From Arcticibacter tournemirensis (GTDB lineage Bacteria; Bacteroidota; Bacteroidia; Sphingobacteriales; Sphingobacteriaceae): DNA of 64,000 nucleotides. This document shows, piece by piece, positions 50,887 through 60,809 of this stretch (position 1 is the first letter of the stretch; the number at the start of each line of letters is the position of its first letter). Where the stretch lies: the NCBI RefSeq assembly GCF_006716645.1, contig NZ_VFPL01000001.1:2976001-3040000 (forward strand), in the 5' to 3' direction. Below the pieces are notes generated by a model that saw only the letters and a list, made by a program, of their open reading frames with translations, did not search any database and had not been told where the DNA came from. Made by a program: the position numbers and the translations under genes.

Positions 50887-53508
50887 ATGAGAGTCCGCCT
50901 GAGTCAAATGCTTATAGTCTTACTGCTGTTTTCTGCAGCCGCTAAGGCTCAAACGTTTAAATATCCCTTTCAGAACTATCACTTAAGCTTCGAACAGCGG
51001 GTGTCAGACCTGGTCAAGCGCCTGACGCTTGAAGAAAAAGTATCGCAAATGCTTAATTCCTCTCCTGCAATTCAGCGGTTGGAAATACCGGCCTACGATT
51101 GGTGGAATGAAACGCTGCATGGTGTTGCACGGACGCCATTCAAAGTGACAGTCTATCCGCAGGCTATAGGAATGGCTGCTACATTTGATCAGACTTCGCT
51201 GTTCAAAATGGCAGAATACTCGGCCATAGAAGGACGGGCTATTTATAATAAAGCGGTAGAAACGGGCCGCACAAATGAAAGATACCTCGGACTGACGTAC
51301 TGGACTCCCAACATTAACATCTTCCGTGATCCGAGGTGGGGCCGGGGACAGGAAACATATGGTGAAGATCCATTCCTTACCGCTGTACTGGGTGACGCTT
51401 TTGTGAGAGGGCTGCAGGGAAACGATCCGAAATATCTTCAGGCTGCGGCCTGCGCTAAACATTATGCCGTGCACAGCGGACCAGAGCCTTTACGCCATGT
51501 ATTCGATGTGGATGTGAGCAGCTACGACCTTTGGGATACCTATCTTCCGGCTTTTAAAAAACTGGTAGTTTCTTCTAAGGTTGCAGGAGTGATGTGCGCA
51601 TATAACGCCTTCCGCACTCAGCCCTGCTGTGCGAGCGATCTGTTAATGACCGATATTCTCAGAAACCAGTGGGGCTTTAAAGGATATGTTACTTCTGACT
51701 GCTGGGCTATAGACGATTTCTTTAAAAATCACAAGACACACCCCGATGCAGCATCCGCATCGGCCGATGCTGTGTTCCACGGTACGGATATTGACTGCGG
51801 CACCAGCGCTTATCTGGCGCTCGTTCAGGCAGTAAAAGAAGGGAAGATTACTGAAAAGCAAATCGATGTTTCTATAAAGCGTCTTTTTATGATCCGCTTC
51901 CGGCTAGGCATGTTCGACCCGCCTTCTATGGTGAAATATGCCCGAACTCCTTTCTCAGCATTGGAAAGTCCGGCGCATCGCGAGCATGCGTTAAAGATGG
52001 CCCGGCAGTCGATCGTATTGCTGAAGAACGAAAACAACACGCTTCCGCTGAAGAAAACAATTAAAAAGATCGTTGTGCTGGGACCGAATGCTGATAACCC
52101 AATTTCGATCCTCGGTAACTACAATGGTACGCCTTCTCAACTCTCTACAGTCCTCCAGGGCATTAAAGATAAAGCCGGTAAAAATACCGAAGTGATTTAT
52201 GAGAAGGCTATCAATTTCACCAACGATACTCTTTTAAACTATGAGGATGTAAGAAAGCAATATTCCTTTGCTGGCAAACTGGGCCTTAAGGCGGAGTATT
52301 ATAATAACAAAGAACTTAGTGGTTCGCCTGTATTTACCACAACAGAGGAGGATATCAATCATCTGTGGCAGGAGGGAGAGATGATAGCTGGCGGAATCAG
52401 GGCAAATAACTTCTCCGCAAGATACACTACAGATTTTAAAGCAGCGGTTTCGGGAGATCTCACTTTCGAGCTCGAAGCAGATGACGGATACCGGTTTACA
52501 GTAAACGGCAGTGTTGTAGCCGACGCCTGGACGAAGAACCGATGGGGAGCCAAAACCTATAATCTCGCCATGAAGAAAGATTCGGTGTACCGCCTTGTGC
52601 TCGAATACTGGCAGGGTGAAGGGAAAGGCAACGTAAGGCTCAGCGCCGGAACGTATCAACGTACAAACTTTGCCGCCCTCGCAGAACGATTCAAGGACGC
52701 CGATGCATTTATATTTGCCGGCGGAATTTCACCCCAGCTTGAAGGAGAAGAAATGAAGGTTGATTTTCCTGGTTTTGAAGGAGGCGACCGCACTTCAATA
52801 TTATTGCCGAAGGTACAGACAGAACTGATGAAGGCCTTGAAGGCTACAGGTAAACCGGTGGTATTTGTAATGATGACAGGCAGCGCGATTGCAATTCCCT
52901 GGGAAGCAGAGCATATGCCGGCCATTCTGAATGCCTGGTATGGCGGACAGGCAGCTGGAACCGCAGTGGCCGATGTTATTTTCGGCGACTATAATCCCGC
53001 AGGCCGGCTTCCTGTAACTTTTTATAAAGATGATGCTGAGCTGCCACCGTTTTCGGATTACAGCATGGAAAACCGTACCTATCGGTATTATAAAGGGAAA
53101 GCTTTATATGGATTCGGTTACGGTCTCAGTTACACCTCTTTTAACTACGACAGGGCAACCATTCCTGCAACAGTGGTAAAAGGTAAACCGGTAACGGTTT
53201 CTGTGAGGGTGACGAATACAGGGCGAGCAGCTGGCGAAGAGGTTGTTCAGCTATATCTCTCCAATCCGGATCAAACCGTAAAATCGGCTTTGAAGAGTCT
53301 GAAGGGCTTTAAACGTATAAATCTCAAACCTGGTGAAAGTAAGGTAGTGGCGTTCAGTCTTACTCCCGCCGATCTTTCTTATGTGAACGAACAAGGGCAG
53401 AGCACTCCTTATTCCGGAAAAATAAGCTTGAGTATAGGGGGCAGTCAGCCTGATGAGACAAACCCAACCAGCGGAAATTTAATTAAGACGACACTCCTGA
53501 TAAAATAG
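50887..53508 (+). CDS. GH3 beta-xylosidase with PA14 insert
   Basis: An 873-residue secreted glycoside hydrolase (signal peptide ending SAAAKAQ). The family 3 N-terminal barrel carries the nucleophile D271 in YVTSDCWAI and the xylosidase-like segments WWNETLHGVAR and NINIFRDPRWGRGQETYGED. The second alpha/beta domain (VVLGPNADNP) is interrupted by a PA14 domain (about 455-600, LGLKAEYYNNKELSG). A fibronectin-III-like domain closes the protein. It releases xylose from xylo-oligosaccharides in the periplasm. The gene is 18 bp from the downstream GH67 gene, so the two are co-transcribed. Confidence 0.92.
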   Translation: MRVRLSQMLIVLLLFSAAAKAQTFKYPFQNYHLSFEQRVSDLVKRLTLEEKVSQMLNSSPAIQRLEIPAYDWWNETLHGVARTPFKVTVYPQAIGMAATFDQTSLFKMAEYSAIEGRAIYNKAVETGRTNERYLGLTYWTPNINIFRDPRWGRGQETYGEDPFLTAVLGDAFVRGLQGNDPKYLQAAACAKHYAVHSGPEPLRHVFDVDVSSYDLWDTYLPAFKKLVVSSKVAGVMCAYNAFRTQPCCASDLLMTDILRNQWGFKGYVTSDCWAIDDFFKNHKTHPDAASASADAVFHGTDIDCGTSAYLALVQAVKEGKITEKQIDVSIKRLFMIRFRLGMFDPPSMVKYARTPFSALESPAHREHALKMARQSIVLLKNENNTLPLKKTIKKIVVLGPNADNPISILGNYNGTPSQLSTVLQGIKDKAGKNTEVIYEKAINFTNDTLLNYEDVRKQYSFAGKLGLKAEYYNNKELSGSPVFTTTEEDINHLWQEGEMIAGGIRANNFSARYTTDFKAAVSGDLTFELEADDGYRFTVNGSVVADAWTKNRWGAKTYNLAMKKDSVYRLVLEYWQGEGKGNVRLSAGTYQRTNFAALAERFKDADAFIFAGGISPQLEGEEMKVDFPGFEGGDRTSILLPKVQTELMKALKATGKPVVFVMMTGSAIAIPWEAEHMPAILNAWYGGQAAGTAVADVIFGDYNPAGRLPVTFYKDDAELPPFSDYSMENRTYRYYKGKALYGFGYGLSYTSFNYDRATIPATVVKGKPVTVSVRVTNTGRAAGEEVVQLYLSNPDQTVKSALKSLKGFKRINLKPGESKVVAFSLTPADLSYVNEQGQSTPYSGKISLSIGGSQPDETNPTSGNLIKTTLLIK

Positions 53509-53525
53509 GACAAATCTGATCTCGA

Positions 53526-55634
53526 ATGAAAACTAGGGTAATTATAAATATTTTCCTTTTTGCTGTCATTCACATGGTGGCTAAAGCTGATAACGGGCAC
53601 GATTTGTGGCTTCGAAAGACCATCGCCAATCCGGTAAAGGTGGTTGGTACGGGTAAGTCGCAAAAGATGGCTATCGCTATGGAGGAGTTGAACAGCAGGT
53701 GGCTGGGTGAGGCAGATGCAACTGTAACACTTACGATTAGTCCCGACAAACGGATTAAACCCGATGGCTACCGCCTCACTGCAAACAACGTACAGGCGAC
53801 CACCGAGTCGGGCATTCTGTATGGTGTTTACGAGCTGTTAAGACTGCAGCAGACAAAGCAGCACGTGGGGACTCTTATTTCCAATCCTTCCTACCAATAC
53901 CGTTTGCTAAACCACTGGGACAACCTCGATGGTAGCGTGGAACGTGGTTATGCTGGTCGTTCGATATTCTGGAAGGGCAAAGGCAATACTGCTGTTACTG
54001 ATGACGACCGGAGTCGCTGGGCCGGGTACGCCAGGGCCTGTGCTTCCATAGGTATCAACGGAAGTGTTTTGAATAATGTCAATGCCTCACCAGAGGTGCT
54101 TTCCGCCGCCAGCCTTAAGCGTGTAAAGGCTATTGCTGATGTTTTAAGGCCTTACGGGATCAGAACGTTTCTATCTGTGAACTTTTCTTCTCCGAAGTTG
54201 CTTGGGGGATTGAAAACCTCCGATCCGCTAGATCCGTCTGTTGCACGATGGTGGGCAGAAAAGATAAAAGAGATTTACACACTGGTGCCCGACTTCGGTG
54301 GCTTTGTGGTGAAGGCAAACAGCGAAGGCCAGCCGGGTCCCCAGGATTTTGGCCGCACCCATGCCGAAGGCGCCAATATGCTTGCCGATGCACTGAAATC
54401 CAGGGGCGGAATTGTGATGTGGCGTGCCTTTGTGTACAGCTCAACCGACAAGGACCGTGCACGGCAGGCCTACAACGAATTTATGCCTTTAGATGGTAAG
54501 TTTCACGATAACGTGATTATACAGGTGAAAAACGGGCCGATTGATTTCCAGCCGAGAGAGCCATTCAGCCCTCTGTTTGGGGCGATGAAGAGAACATCTG
54601 TGATGAATGAACTGCAGATAACACAAGAATACCTGGGGCATTCTAAGCAACTGGTGTTCTTGTCGACCATGTGGGAGGAATGCCTCAAAAGTGATACTTA
54701 TCAGGAAGGACGTGGAAGTACAGTCGCCCGATGCACCAACGGCAGCATTTTCGGTAACAAGTATACGGCAATCGCAGGTGTAGCTAATACAGGTCTTGAC
54801 TCAAACTGGACAGGACACGATTTTGCCCAGGCCAACTGGTACGCCTTTGGCAGGCTGGCCTGGAACGATACCTTGTCGAGTGCTCAGATCGCCGATGAAT
54901 GGCTGAGGCTTACTTTTGGCTCGAATGATCAGAACGAAATAACTGCGGGCAAAGACGAGCTGTGGAATACAGAGTTCCTGAAACCTGTCAAAGAAATGAT
55001 GCTGAGCAGTCGCGAAACAGCTGTAAACTATTCCATGCCGCTGGGACTTCACCATATATTTGCGGCAAATCATCATTACGGTCCGGGCCCATGGTATGCG
55101 CCGACAGGGGTGAGGCCCGACTGGACACCTCCTTATTATCATCAGGCCGACACTATAGGCATAGGCTTCAATCGTACCAGCAGTGGCAGTAAGGCAGTAA
55201 GTCAGTACCACCAGCCGCTCGCATCTCAGTTTGAAGATTTGAACGCCTGCCCGGAAATCTATTTGTTATGGTTTCATCATCTTCCATGGAGCTATAAGAT
55301 GAGAAGTGGACGTACCTTATGGGACGAACTTTGCTTCCGTTACGATCGGGGGGTGCAGCAGGTGAGGGAGTATCAGAAGATCTGGGATAAGAGCCGCGAT
55401 TATATAGATCAGGAGCGTTTTCTCCGTGTACAGAGCAAACTGAAGCAGCAGGCGCGCGATGCGCAGGTATGGAAAGACGGCTGCCTCCTGTACTTTCAGC
55501 AGTTTAGCAGACGTCCAATCCCGTACGAACTTGAAAGGCCGGTTTATGATTTAGGCTTACTTGAATCTGTAAATCCGCTGTATATCATTCCTTCAGCAGA
55601 CGGCGAAAAGGAAATTATTCCTAATCACTATTAA
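53526..55634 (+). CDS. aguA: GH67 alpha-glucuronidase
   Basis: A 702-residue protein with a signal peptide (IINIFLFAVIHMVAKA). Family 67 hallmarks are SGILYGVYELLRLQQ, YRLLNHWDNLDGSVERGYAG, KANSEGQPGP (acid E267), GPIDFQPREPFSPLFG (D340) and NELQITQEYLG (E368). The 28-residue spacing of D340 and E368 equals that of the catalytic pair in characterised enzymes. GH67 removes 4-O-methylglucuronic acid from the non-reducing end of short aldouronic acids, complementing the GH115 enzyme in this window. It is the last plus-strand gene of the locus. Confidence 0.95.
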   Translation: MKTRVIINIFLFAVIHMVAKADNGHDLWLRKTIANPVKVVGTGKSQKMAIAMEELNSRWLGEADATVTLTISPDKRIKPDGYRLTANNVQATTESGILYGVYELLRLQQTKQHVGTLISNPSYQYRLLNHWDNLDGSVERGYAGRSIFWKGKGNTAVTDDDRSRWAGYARACASIGINGSVLNNVNASPEVLSAASLKRVKAIADVLRPYGIRTFLSVNFSSPKLLGGLKTSDPLDPSVARWWAEKIKEIYTLVPDFGGFVVKANSEGQPGPQDFGRTHAEGANMLADALKSRGGIVMWRAFVYSSTDKDRARQAYNEFMPLDGKFHDNVIIQVKNGPIDFQPREPFSPLFGAMKRTSVMNELQITQEYLGHSKQLVFLSTMWEECLKSDTYQEGRGSTVARCTNGSIFGNKYTAIAGVANTGLDSNWTGHDFAQANWYAFGRLAWNDTLSSAQIADEWLRLTFGSNDQNEITAGKDELWNTEFLKPVKEMMLSSRETAVNYSMPLGLHHIFAANHHYGPGPWYAPTGVRPDWTPPYYHQADTIGIGFNRTSSGSKAVSQYHQPLASQFEDLNACPEIYLLWFHHLPWSYKMRSGRTLWDELCFRYDRGVQQVREYQKIWDKSRDYIDQERFLRVQSKLKQQARDAQVWKDGCLLYFQQFSRRPIPYELERPVYDLGLLESVNPLYIIPSADGEKEIIPNHY

Positions 55635-55640
55635 AGAAAA

Positions 55641-55669
55641 ACCGGAGCGGCTGAAAAGCGGGCTCCGGT
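55641..55669 (-). terminator. Terminator hairpin between convergent GH67 and GH43 genes
   Basis: ACCGGAGC (55641-55648) pairs with GCTCCGGT (55662-55669) around an inner GCT-GAAA-AGC hairpin. On the minus strand the stem is followed by TTTTTCTTT, so it should end the GH43 operon. Confidence 0.75.
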
Positions 55670-55697
55670 CATTACTCATTAATCCAACCTCAATGTT

Positions 55698-56717
55698 TTA
55701 TTTGGCCCGGTACGGATCAATGGTTTGAATACTACCGTCGGGCATATGTGTTAGAGGTGTTGCTTTAACGGAGCGAAGATGTGTAACTCCTTTTGAAAGT
55801 GATGAATCGTGGTAAAACAAATACCATGTCCCCTGAAATTCCATTATGGAGTGATGACTGGTCCAGCCAACCACCGGATTAAGAATTACTCCTCTGTATG
55901 TAAATGGTCCGTAAGGCGAATCTCCCACTGCATAGCAAATGAGATGAGTATCGCCCGTTGAGTAAGAGAAGTAATATTTACCATTGTATTTATGCATCCA
56001 GGAGGCTTCAAAAAAGCGCCTTTCATTGTCGCCAGCAAGAAGGGGTTTTCCGTGTTCATCGTTGATGACGATCTCCCTCACCGGTTCTGCAAACTGCTTC
56101 ATGTCGTTGCTGAGCAAGGCCACACGGGGACCAAGGGCGACTTCATTCGGTAGCGGCTCTTCGTTAGCTTCGCTATAGGTATTATTCCTGTAAGACTGCA
56201 ATTGTCCTCCCCAGATACCCCCGAAGTACATATAGTATTTTCCCTCGTCTTCAAAAACAGCCGGATCAATGGAATAGCTGCCTTGTATGGGTTCGGCCTC
56301 TGCAATAAATGGACCTGAAGGAGACTTGCTCGTTGCTACCCCGATCTGGAATATGTTATCCGCCTTTTTTGCCGGGAAGTACAAATAGTAAGTTCCCTCT
56401 TTACAGGCTGCATCGGGCGCCCACATTTGCCGCTTAGCCCATGGAACGTCTTTCACATGAAGGGCCACGCCGTGATCTGTAGCTTTCCCTTCAGGAGTGT
56501 CCATGGATAATACATGATAGTCTTCCATGGCGAAGTGACTTCCCAGATCGTCGAAAGGGATTCCCGCTTCAATATCGTGAGAGGGATAAACATATATCCG
56601 GCCTTCAAAGACATGTGCTGAAGGATCGGCGGTATAGATATGGTTAACAAGGGGCGATGATATAGCCCGCTTGTTTAAATCTTCAAAATCAATATGATCA
56701 ATAGGTTCTTCTGGCAT
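55698..56717 (-). CDS. GH43 beta-xylosidase/alpha-L-arabinofuranosidase, cytoplasmic
   Basis: A 339-residue five-bladed propeller with the three family carboxylates: base D31 in YTADPSAHVF, D151 in YSIDPAVFED and acid E237 in RRFFEASWMHKY. There is no signal peptide, so it should act in the cytoplasm on oligosaccharides brought in by the transporter encoded just upstream in the same operon. Its single-domain length fits subfamily-1-like enzymes active on xylo-oligosaccharides. Xylosidase versus arabinofuranosidase activity cannot be settled from the sequence. Confidence 0.9.
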   Translation of the reverse strand: MPEEPIDHIDFEDLNKRAISSPLVNHIYTADPSAHVFEGRIYVYPSHDIEAGIPFDDLGSHFAMEDYHVLSMDTPEGKATDHGVALHVKDVPWAKRQMWAPDAACKEGTYYLYFPAKKADNIFQIGVATSKSPSGPFIAEAEPIQGSYSIDPAVFEDEGKYYMYFGGIWGGQLQSYRNNTYSEANEEPLPNEVALGPRVALLSNDMKQFAEPVREIVINDEHGKPLLAGDNERRFFEASWMHKYNGKYYFSYSTGDTHLICYAVGDSPYGPFTYRGVILNPVVGWTSHHSIMEFQGTWYLFYHDSSLSKGVTHLRSVKATPLTHMPDGSIQTIDPYRAK

Positions 56718-56752
56718 TATAATGAGTTTTAATATTCTGTGTTCTATATTAA

Positions 56753-58267
56753 CTATCTACGTTCTTTAAGATCCTGCTCTATTTGTACCTCAGTTTTCTT
56801 ATCAATCGGGTACATTAAGAGGAGAGCGGCTCCCACAATAAATATAAATCCAGGAATGATACTGATGAGCATCCTGATACCTGTTGTGGCTGTTTGTGGC
56901 TGAACAAGTGCATCAGGAATGTATCCGAATATGCTTAATAGCCAGGCGGATAAAGCTCCTCCGATACTCAAGCCGACCTTTAATCCAAATATCATTGCCG
57001 AAAAGATTATCGCTGTTGCTCTCCTGTTGTTCTTCCACTCGCTGTAGTCGGCTACGTCGGCAATCATTGCCCATAAAAGTGGGATGGTTATCCCGTACAG
57101 GAAGCCATGTACTATTTGTGTTGCAAATGTGGGACCCACTGCCGTCGGTGGATAGAAGTTGATCATGATTAAACAAAAAGCCGACAGGAACAGGAACCAT
57201 CCGAATATGTTGCGCTTTCCAAACCGGTCCGCCAGAGGTTTCGAAAAGAAGATCCCGATGATCATCGAAATAGTGCTGAACGCACTGGTAAAACTGGCTA
57301 CAGCATAAGGTGCGCTGCCTGGCTTCGAAAATTCGTCGAATGCCTTAGGCGTGAATACGTTGCCGAGCCACCTGATAATGTTGTCGAAGCCCACAGAATT
57401 GAGAAATCTCACCTGGCTTTCTTCTGTCAGATAATATTTAAAGTAGAAAATGTTCATTCCTCCTTTTGTGGCAAGTGTCACAAACACCAGTATTGTAAGA
57501 ACGAGCATAATAATCCAGGGCTTATTCTTTGTAAGATCGGATAAATCCTGCATCACAGGTGTTTTCTGCTCTTTAGGAGGGGAGATCCTTTCCCTTGTGG
57601 TAAGAAAGGTGATGATGAAACATACAACCCCTGTAATTGCAAATACGAGCATAACCTTCTCAAAACCTTTTGCTTTATCGCCGTCACCGAGCGACAGCGC
57701 GAGGGGGAGCAGCAAAACCTGGATGGTAAACTGCGCGATCATCACTGCTACAAAGCGATAGGAAGCAAGACTGTTACGTTCTTTCATGTCACCTGTAAGC
57801 ACTCCGCTGAGTGCCGAATAGGGAAGGTTGTTGGCCGAATAAACCAGAACCAGCAAAAAGTAGGTAATGAAAGCATATACTACTTTCCCGGTCTCGTTAA
57901 AACCGGGAGTGGAAAAGGCGAGGAGGGAAATAACGCCAAAAGGTACAGCTGTCCACAGCACCCAGGGCCTGAATTTACCCCATCGAGTGTTGGTACGGTC
58001 TGCAATCGCGCCCATTGCCAGGTTAAAGAAGGCTCCAACAACACCACCGACCAGCATCACTACGCCGGCTGAAGCAGCAGGGATCTTATAAATATCGGTA
58101 TAGAAGAAGGCAAGAAATGCCATCAGCGTCTGAAAAATAAGGTTTGCTGCTAAATCACCTAAACTGTAGCCTATCTTCTCGAGGACTGATAGTTTCTGTG
58201 AGGGCATATGCTGCGCTTTAACGGCGTCGGGTTGAGTTTCTGGTACTTTACTAATTAAATCGGGCAT
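56753..58267 (-). CDS. GPH-family sugar:cation symporter (XylP/XynP-like)
   Basis: A 504-residue twelve-helix transporter of the glycoside-pentoside-hexuronide family: EKIGYSLGDLAANLIFQ near the N-terminus, GAIADRTNTRWGKFRPW (the family's loop 2-3 motif), and NLPYSALSGVLTGDMKERNS. It probably imports xylosides or xylo-oligosaccharides across the inner membrane with sodium or protons. The start overlaps the end of the xylanase gene by 17 bp, so the two are translationally coupled. Confidence 0.92.
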   Translation of the reverse strand: MPDLISKVPETQPDAVKAQHMPSQKLSVLEKIGYSLGDLAANLIFQTLMAFLAFFYTDIYKIPAASAGVVMLVGGVVGAFFNLAMGAIADRTNTRWGKFRPWVLWTAVPFGVISLLAFSTPGFNETGKVVYAFITYFLLVLVYSANNLPYSALSGVLTGDMKERNSLASYRFVAVMIAQFTIQVLLLPLALSLGDGDKAKGFEKVMLVFAITGVVCFIITFLTTRERISPPKEQKTPVMQDLSDLTKNKPWIIMLVLTILVFVTLATKGGMNIFYFKYYLTEESQVRFLNSVGFDNIIRWLGNVFTPKAFDEFSKPGSAPYAVASFTSAFSTISMIIGIFFSKPLADRFGKRNIFGWFLFLSAFCLIMINFYPPTAVGPTFATQIVHGFLYGITIPLLWAMIADVADYSEWKNNRRATAIIFSAMIFGLKVGLSIGGALSAWLLSIFGYIPDALVQPQTATTGIRMLISIIPGFIFIVGAALLLMYPIDKKTEVQIEQDLKERR

Positions 58268-59417
58268 TTTTCTGATGGCTTTGGTTATTAACTGAGTAGT
58301 TTTCTTTGATCTTTAAAACCTGATAAAAGGCTGGCTTCGGTTTAAGCTGTCTGTCGAATAAAAGCGGATAATTGGTTCTGCCCATTACAGGCCAGTTATT
58401 TAACCAAGACTGACCATCGTGTACTCCCCACATGGTGATCCTGCCAATTTTATCGCTGTGTTTCAGGAACAGCCTGAACAGGCTTGCGTATCCGTCAGTA
58501 AGTTTTTGCTGAACCGAATCGGGCAAGCCTTCTGTATACGGGTTCAGTTTAGCGTCATATTGAACGTTTTGATTAACGTCGGCCCCGGTAGCATTTGGCG
58601 GGCTTGGTAATACGCTTAGATCCAGTTCGGTAAACGCCACCTTAATACCCAGCGCCGAGAATTCGGTAATAGCATCTTCAATATGCTTTAGAGGGATATG
58701 ATTTATATTCCAGTGTCCCTGTATGCCTACTCCATCAATATGTACGCCCGCTGCCTGTATCTTTTTTATCAGGCGGATAGCGCCGGCCCTTTTTGCCGGT
58801 TCTTCAATGTTATAATCATTATAGTAAAGTTTGGTATTCGGAGAGGCCTGTCTGGCCAGTTTGAAAGCCTCCACCACGAAGTTATCGCCCAGTTTTTCAA
58901 GGAATATGGAACGGCGCATAGATCCGTCTTCTTCGAGCGCCTCATTAACAACATCCCATGACTCCAGTTTTCCATCATATCTGGACGCAACAGTTTTAAT
59001 ATGGTTCGTAAAATATTGCCGTACCGAATCTGCGTCCTTCATCCTTCGTACAAAGGAAGGCAGCTGGCTATGCCAGATAAGGGTGTGGCCATTCACTTCC
59101 AAATTGTGTTTTTTGGCGTAGTCGACCAGTTTATCCGAAAGGCTGAAATCGTAGCGGTCCCACTCAGGATGTATCACCTCTGCTTTCATAATGTTTTCGG
59201 GCGTGACAGCATCAAAATTGTCAGTGATTATTTTCCCGCATACGGGATCTCTCTCCCTGATCTGGTCAGCATTAATAGCTGTTCCAATAGTAAAGTTGCC
59301 TTTAAATGTGTCCTTTAATGTACCTGATTGTTTCGGTTCATTGGGACTTCTGAAGCTGCTGCATCCTGCCGACAGAAGAATCGACAGTATGCTTGTTAAA
59401 ATAAATGAATCTCTCAT
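58251..59417 (-). CDS. GH10 endo-1,4-beta-xylanase lipoprotein
   Basis: A 388-residue enzyme with a lipobox ending SAGC (C19), so it is a membrane-anchored, probably surface, lipoprotein. The GH10 barrel is complete: GHTLIWHSQLP, acid/base E159 in WDVVNEAL and nucleophile E264 in AFTELDLS, then MWGVHDGQSWL. It cuts the xylan backbone and feeds SusCD. It has no carbohydrate-binding module. Its C-terminal tail (NNQSHQKNARFN) overlaps the transporter start and may be a by-product of the overlap. Confidence 0.95.
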   Translation of the reverse strand: MRDSFILTSILSILLSAGCSSFRSPNEPKQSGTLKDTFKGNFTIGTAINADQIRERDPVCGKIITDNFDAVTPENIMKAEVIHPEWDRYDFSLSDKLVDYAKKHNLEVNGHTLIWHSQLPSFVRRMKDADSVRQYFTNHIKTVASRYDGKLESWDVVNEALEEDGSMRRSIFLEKLGDNFVVEAFKLARQASPNTKLYYNDYNIEEPAKRAGAIRLIKKIQAAGVHIDGVGIQGHWNINHIPLKHIEDAITEFSALGIKVAFTELDLSVLPSPPNATGADVNQNVQYDAKLNPYTEGLPDSVQQKLTDGYASLFRLFLKHSDKIGRITMWGVHDGQSWLNNWPVMGRTNYPLLFDRQLKPKPAFYQVLKIKENYSVNNQSHQKNARFN

Positions 59418-59570
59418 AAAGAACTAATATAAAGCGTGTGTATCCCCAGATTTTTTGGTCAGTGTTAGAGAACAAAACTAAGATACAGGGTGCAGGAGAG
59501 TGGGGAGTATTAGCTAATTTTATGAGACAAATGTTTACGCGACGGCTCTCAGCCGTGCAAAATACGGTTT

Positions 59571-60809
59571 TTAGTACCCCACGGCATGATCCTTCGGAAA
59601 TTCTTTACCGTTCCAGGCTTTTTTCTGCGTCCATTCTTTTGCGGGCGAAGTCCAGAACGAATGATCAGCGGGAAGCCCCAATGGTAAGAATATAAGCGAC
59701 GTAAGATACAGGCTGCCATTGTTTGTGTAACTGTCGGCTATTCCAGGCTGATGTCCGGCAAACCCAAGTTGAAGAAAGCCTCCTGTGTTAAAATTACCAT
59801 CAACAGAGAACATTCTCTTCATGGCGGAGGTAAGGGCAGAACGCACCTGTCCTTCAGAAAGCTCTTCTGGAAGTTCCTTCTTCAGCGCAAGCAAAGCCAA
59901 TGGCTGGAATACCCCTAAACGGTAGGTCATCGAGCGGCCGAATACAGGAAAGCTGCCTTCGGGAGAAATAAAACGTTCGAGAATTGCGCCGTACCGCTGC
60001 ATTCTCTTTTTCGCCGTTTCAAGCTGGGCAGGTCTGGCCAGTTTCTTCTTTACCAGCTCTTCAAGCACCTCCACATACATCGGTTGTATCACATAGCTGT
60101 TGTAATAATCGAATGCAAAGTGTTCTCCGTCCGAATACCATCCGTCCCCAACATACCATTCGTCTATTTTGCGAAGAGCGCTGGTGATCCGGTACGAATC
60201 GTATTGCGCGTCGGCGGTCATCAAAAATGTCTCAACCATAGCAGAGAATAACAGCCAGTTGGTATAAGGCGGATTAATGCGCCTTAACTGCTGGAACTCG
60301 GCTATATATCGTTTTTTTGTTACGTCATCCAGGGGCTTCCATAGTTGCTCAGGTGCCCTGAGGAAGCTATTTGCAAGGAAGGCTGCATCTACTAAAGGCT
60401 GTCCCTCTTTCCGCCAAAGCAGGTAATCCGGACTTTCGGGATCGACAGCCTGAGCGTAGCTCTTTAGCGCCCACTCACGCAGCTGTTTCCTTTGTTTTCC
60501 TTCCGGAGTGTTGTCGTCGGGAAGACTTAACCAGGGAGCCAGTCCCGACATGAGCCGTCCGAAGCATTCCATATATGAAACCTTTTTATCTCTCCCGTCC
60601 CAGCTCGGGCTTAGCTCCAGCTGCATTTTCTCCGACAGTTTGCCTTCGCTCATATTGCTTAAAACAGGCGCTGCCATTTTATACAGCAGGGTCGTCCAGT
60701 ACGCCCGGTCATTGTTCTTTTCAGGAATTAACCAGTTTTTTTTCTGCTGCGCTGAAACCGAAGCAACTAAACAGATCGTAAGAATGCCAATAAAGATTTT
60801 AGTTTTCAT
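59571..60809 (-). CDS. DUF2264-domain secreted protein, probable (alpha/alpha)6-barrel enzyme
   Basis: A 412-residue protein with a Sec signal (FIGILTICLVASVSAQ). Segments YMECFGRLMSGLAPWLSLP, TNWLLFSAMVETFL, DGWYSDGEHFAFDYYNSYVI and GRSMTYRLGVFQPLALLAL match DUF2264, a helical toroid family found in Bacteroidota polysaccharide loci. Its enzymatic activity is not established as far as I know; the fold resembles glycoside hydrolases and lyases acting on uronic-acid glycans. Here it heads the minus-strand xylan operon, 153 bp before the GH10 gene, which points to a step on glucuronosyl-decorated oligosaccharides. That is inference. Confidence 0.85.
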   Translation of the reverse strand: MKTKIFIGILTICLVASVSAQQKKNWLIPEKNNDRAYWTTLLYKMAAPVLSNMSEGKLSEKMQLELSPSWDGRDKKVSYMECFGRLMSGLAPWLSLPDDNTPEGKQRKQLREWALKSYAQAVDPESPDYLLWRKEGQPLVDAAFLANSFLRAPEQLWKPLDDVTKKRYIAEFQQLRRINPPYTNWLLFSAMVETFLMTADAQYDSYRITSALRKIDEWYVGDGWYSDGEHFAFDYYNSYVIQPMYVEVLEELVKKKLARPAQLETAKKRMQRYGAILERFISPEGSFPVFGRSMTYRLGVFQPLALLALKKELPEELSEGQVRSALTSAMKRMFSVDGNFNTGGFLQLGFAGHQPGIADSYTNNGSLYLTSLIFLPLGLPADHSFWTSPAKEWTQKKAWNGKEFPKDHAVGY

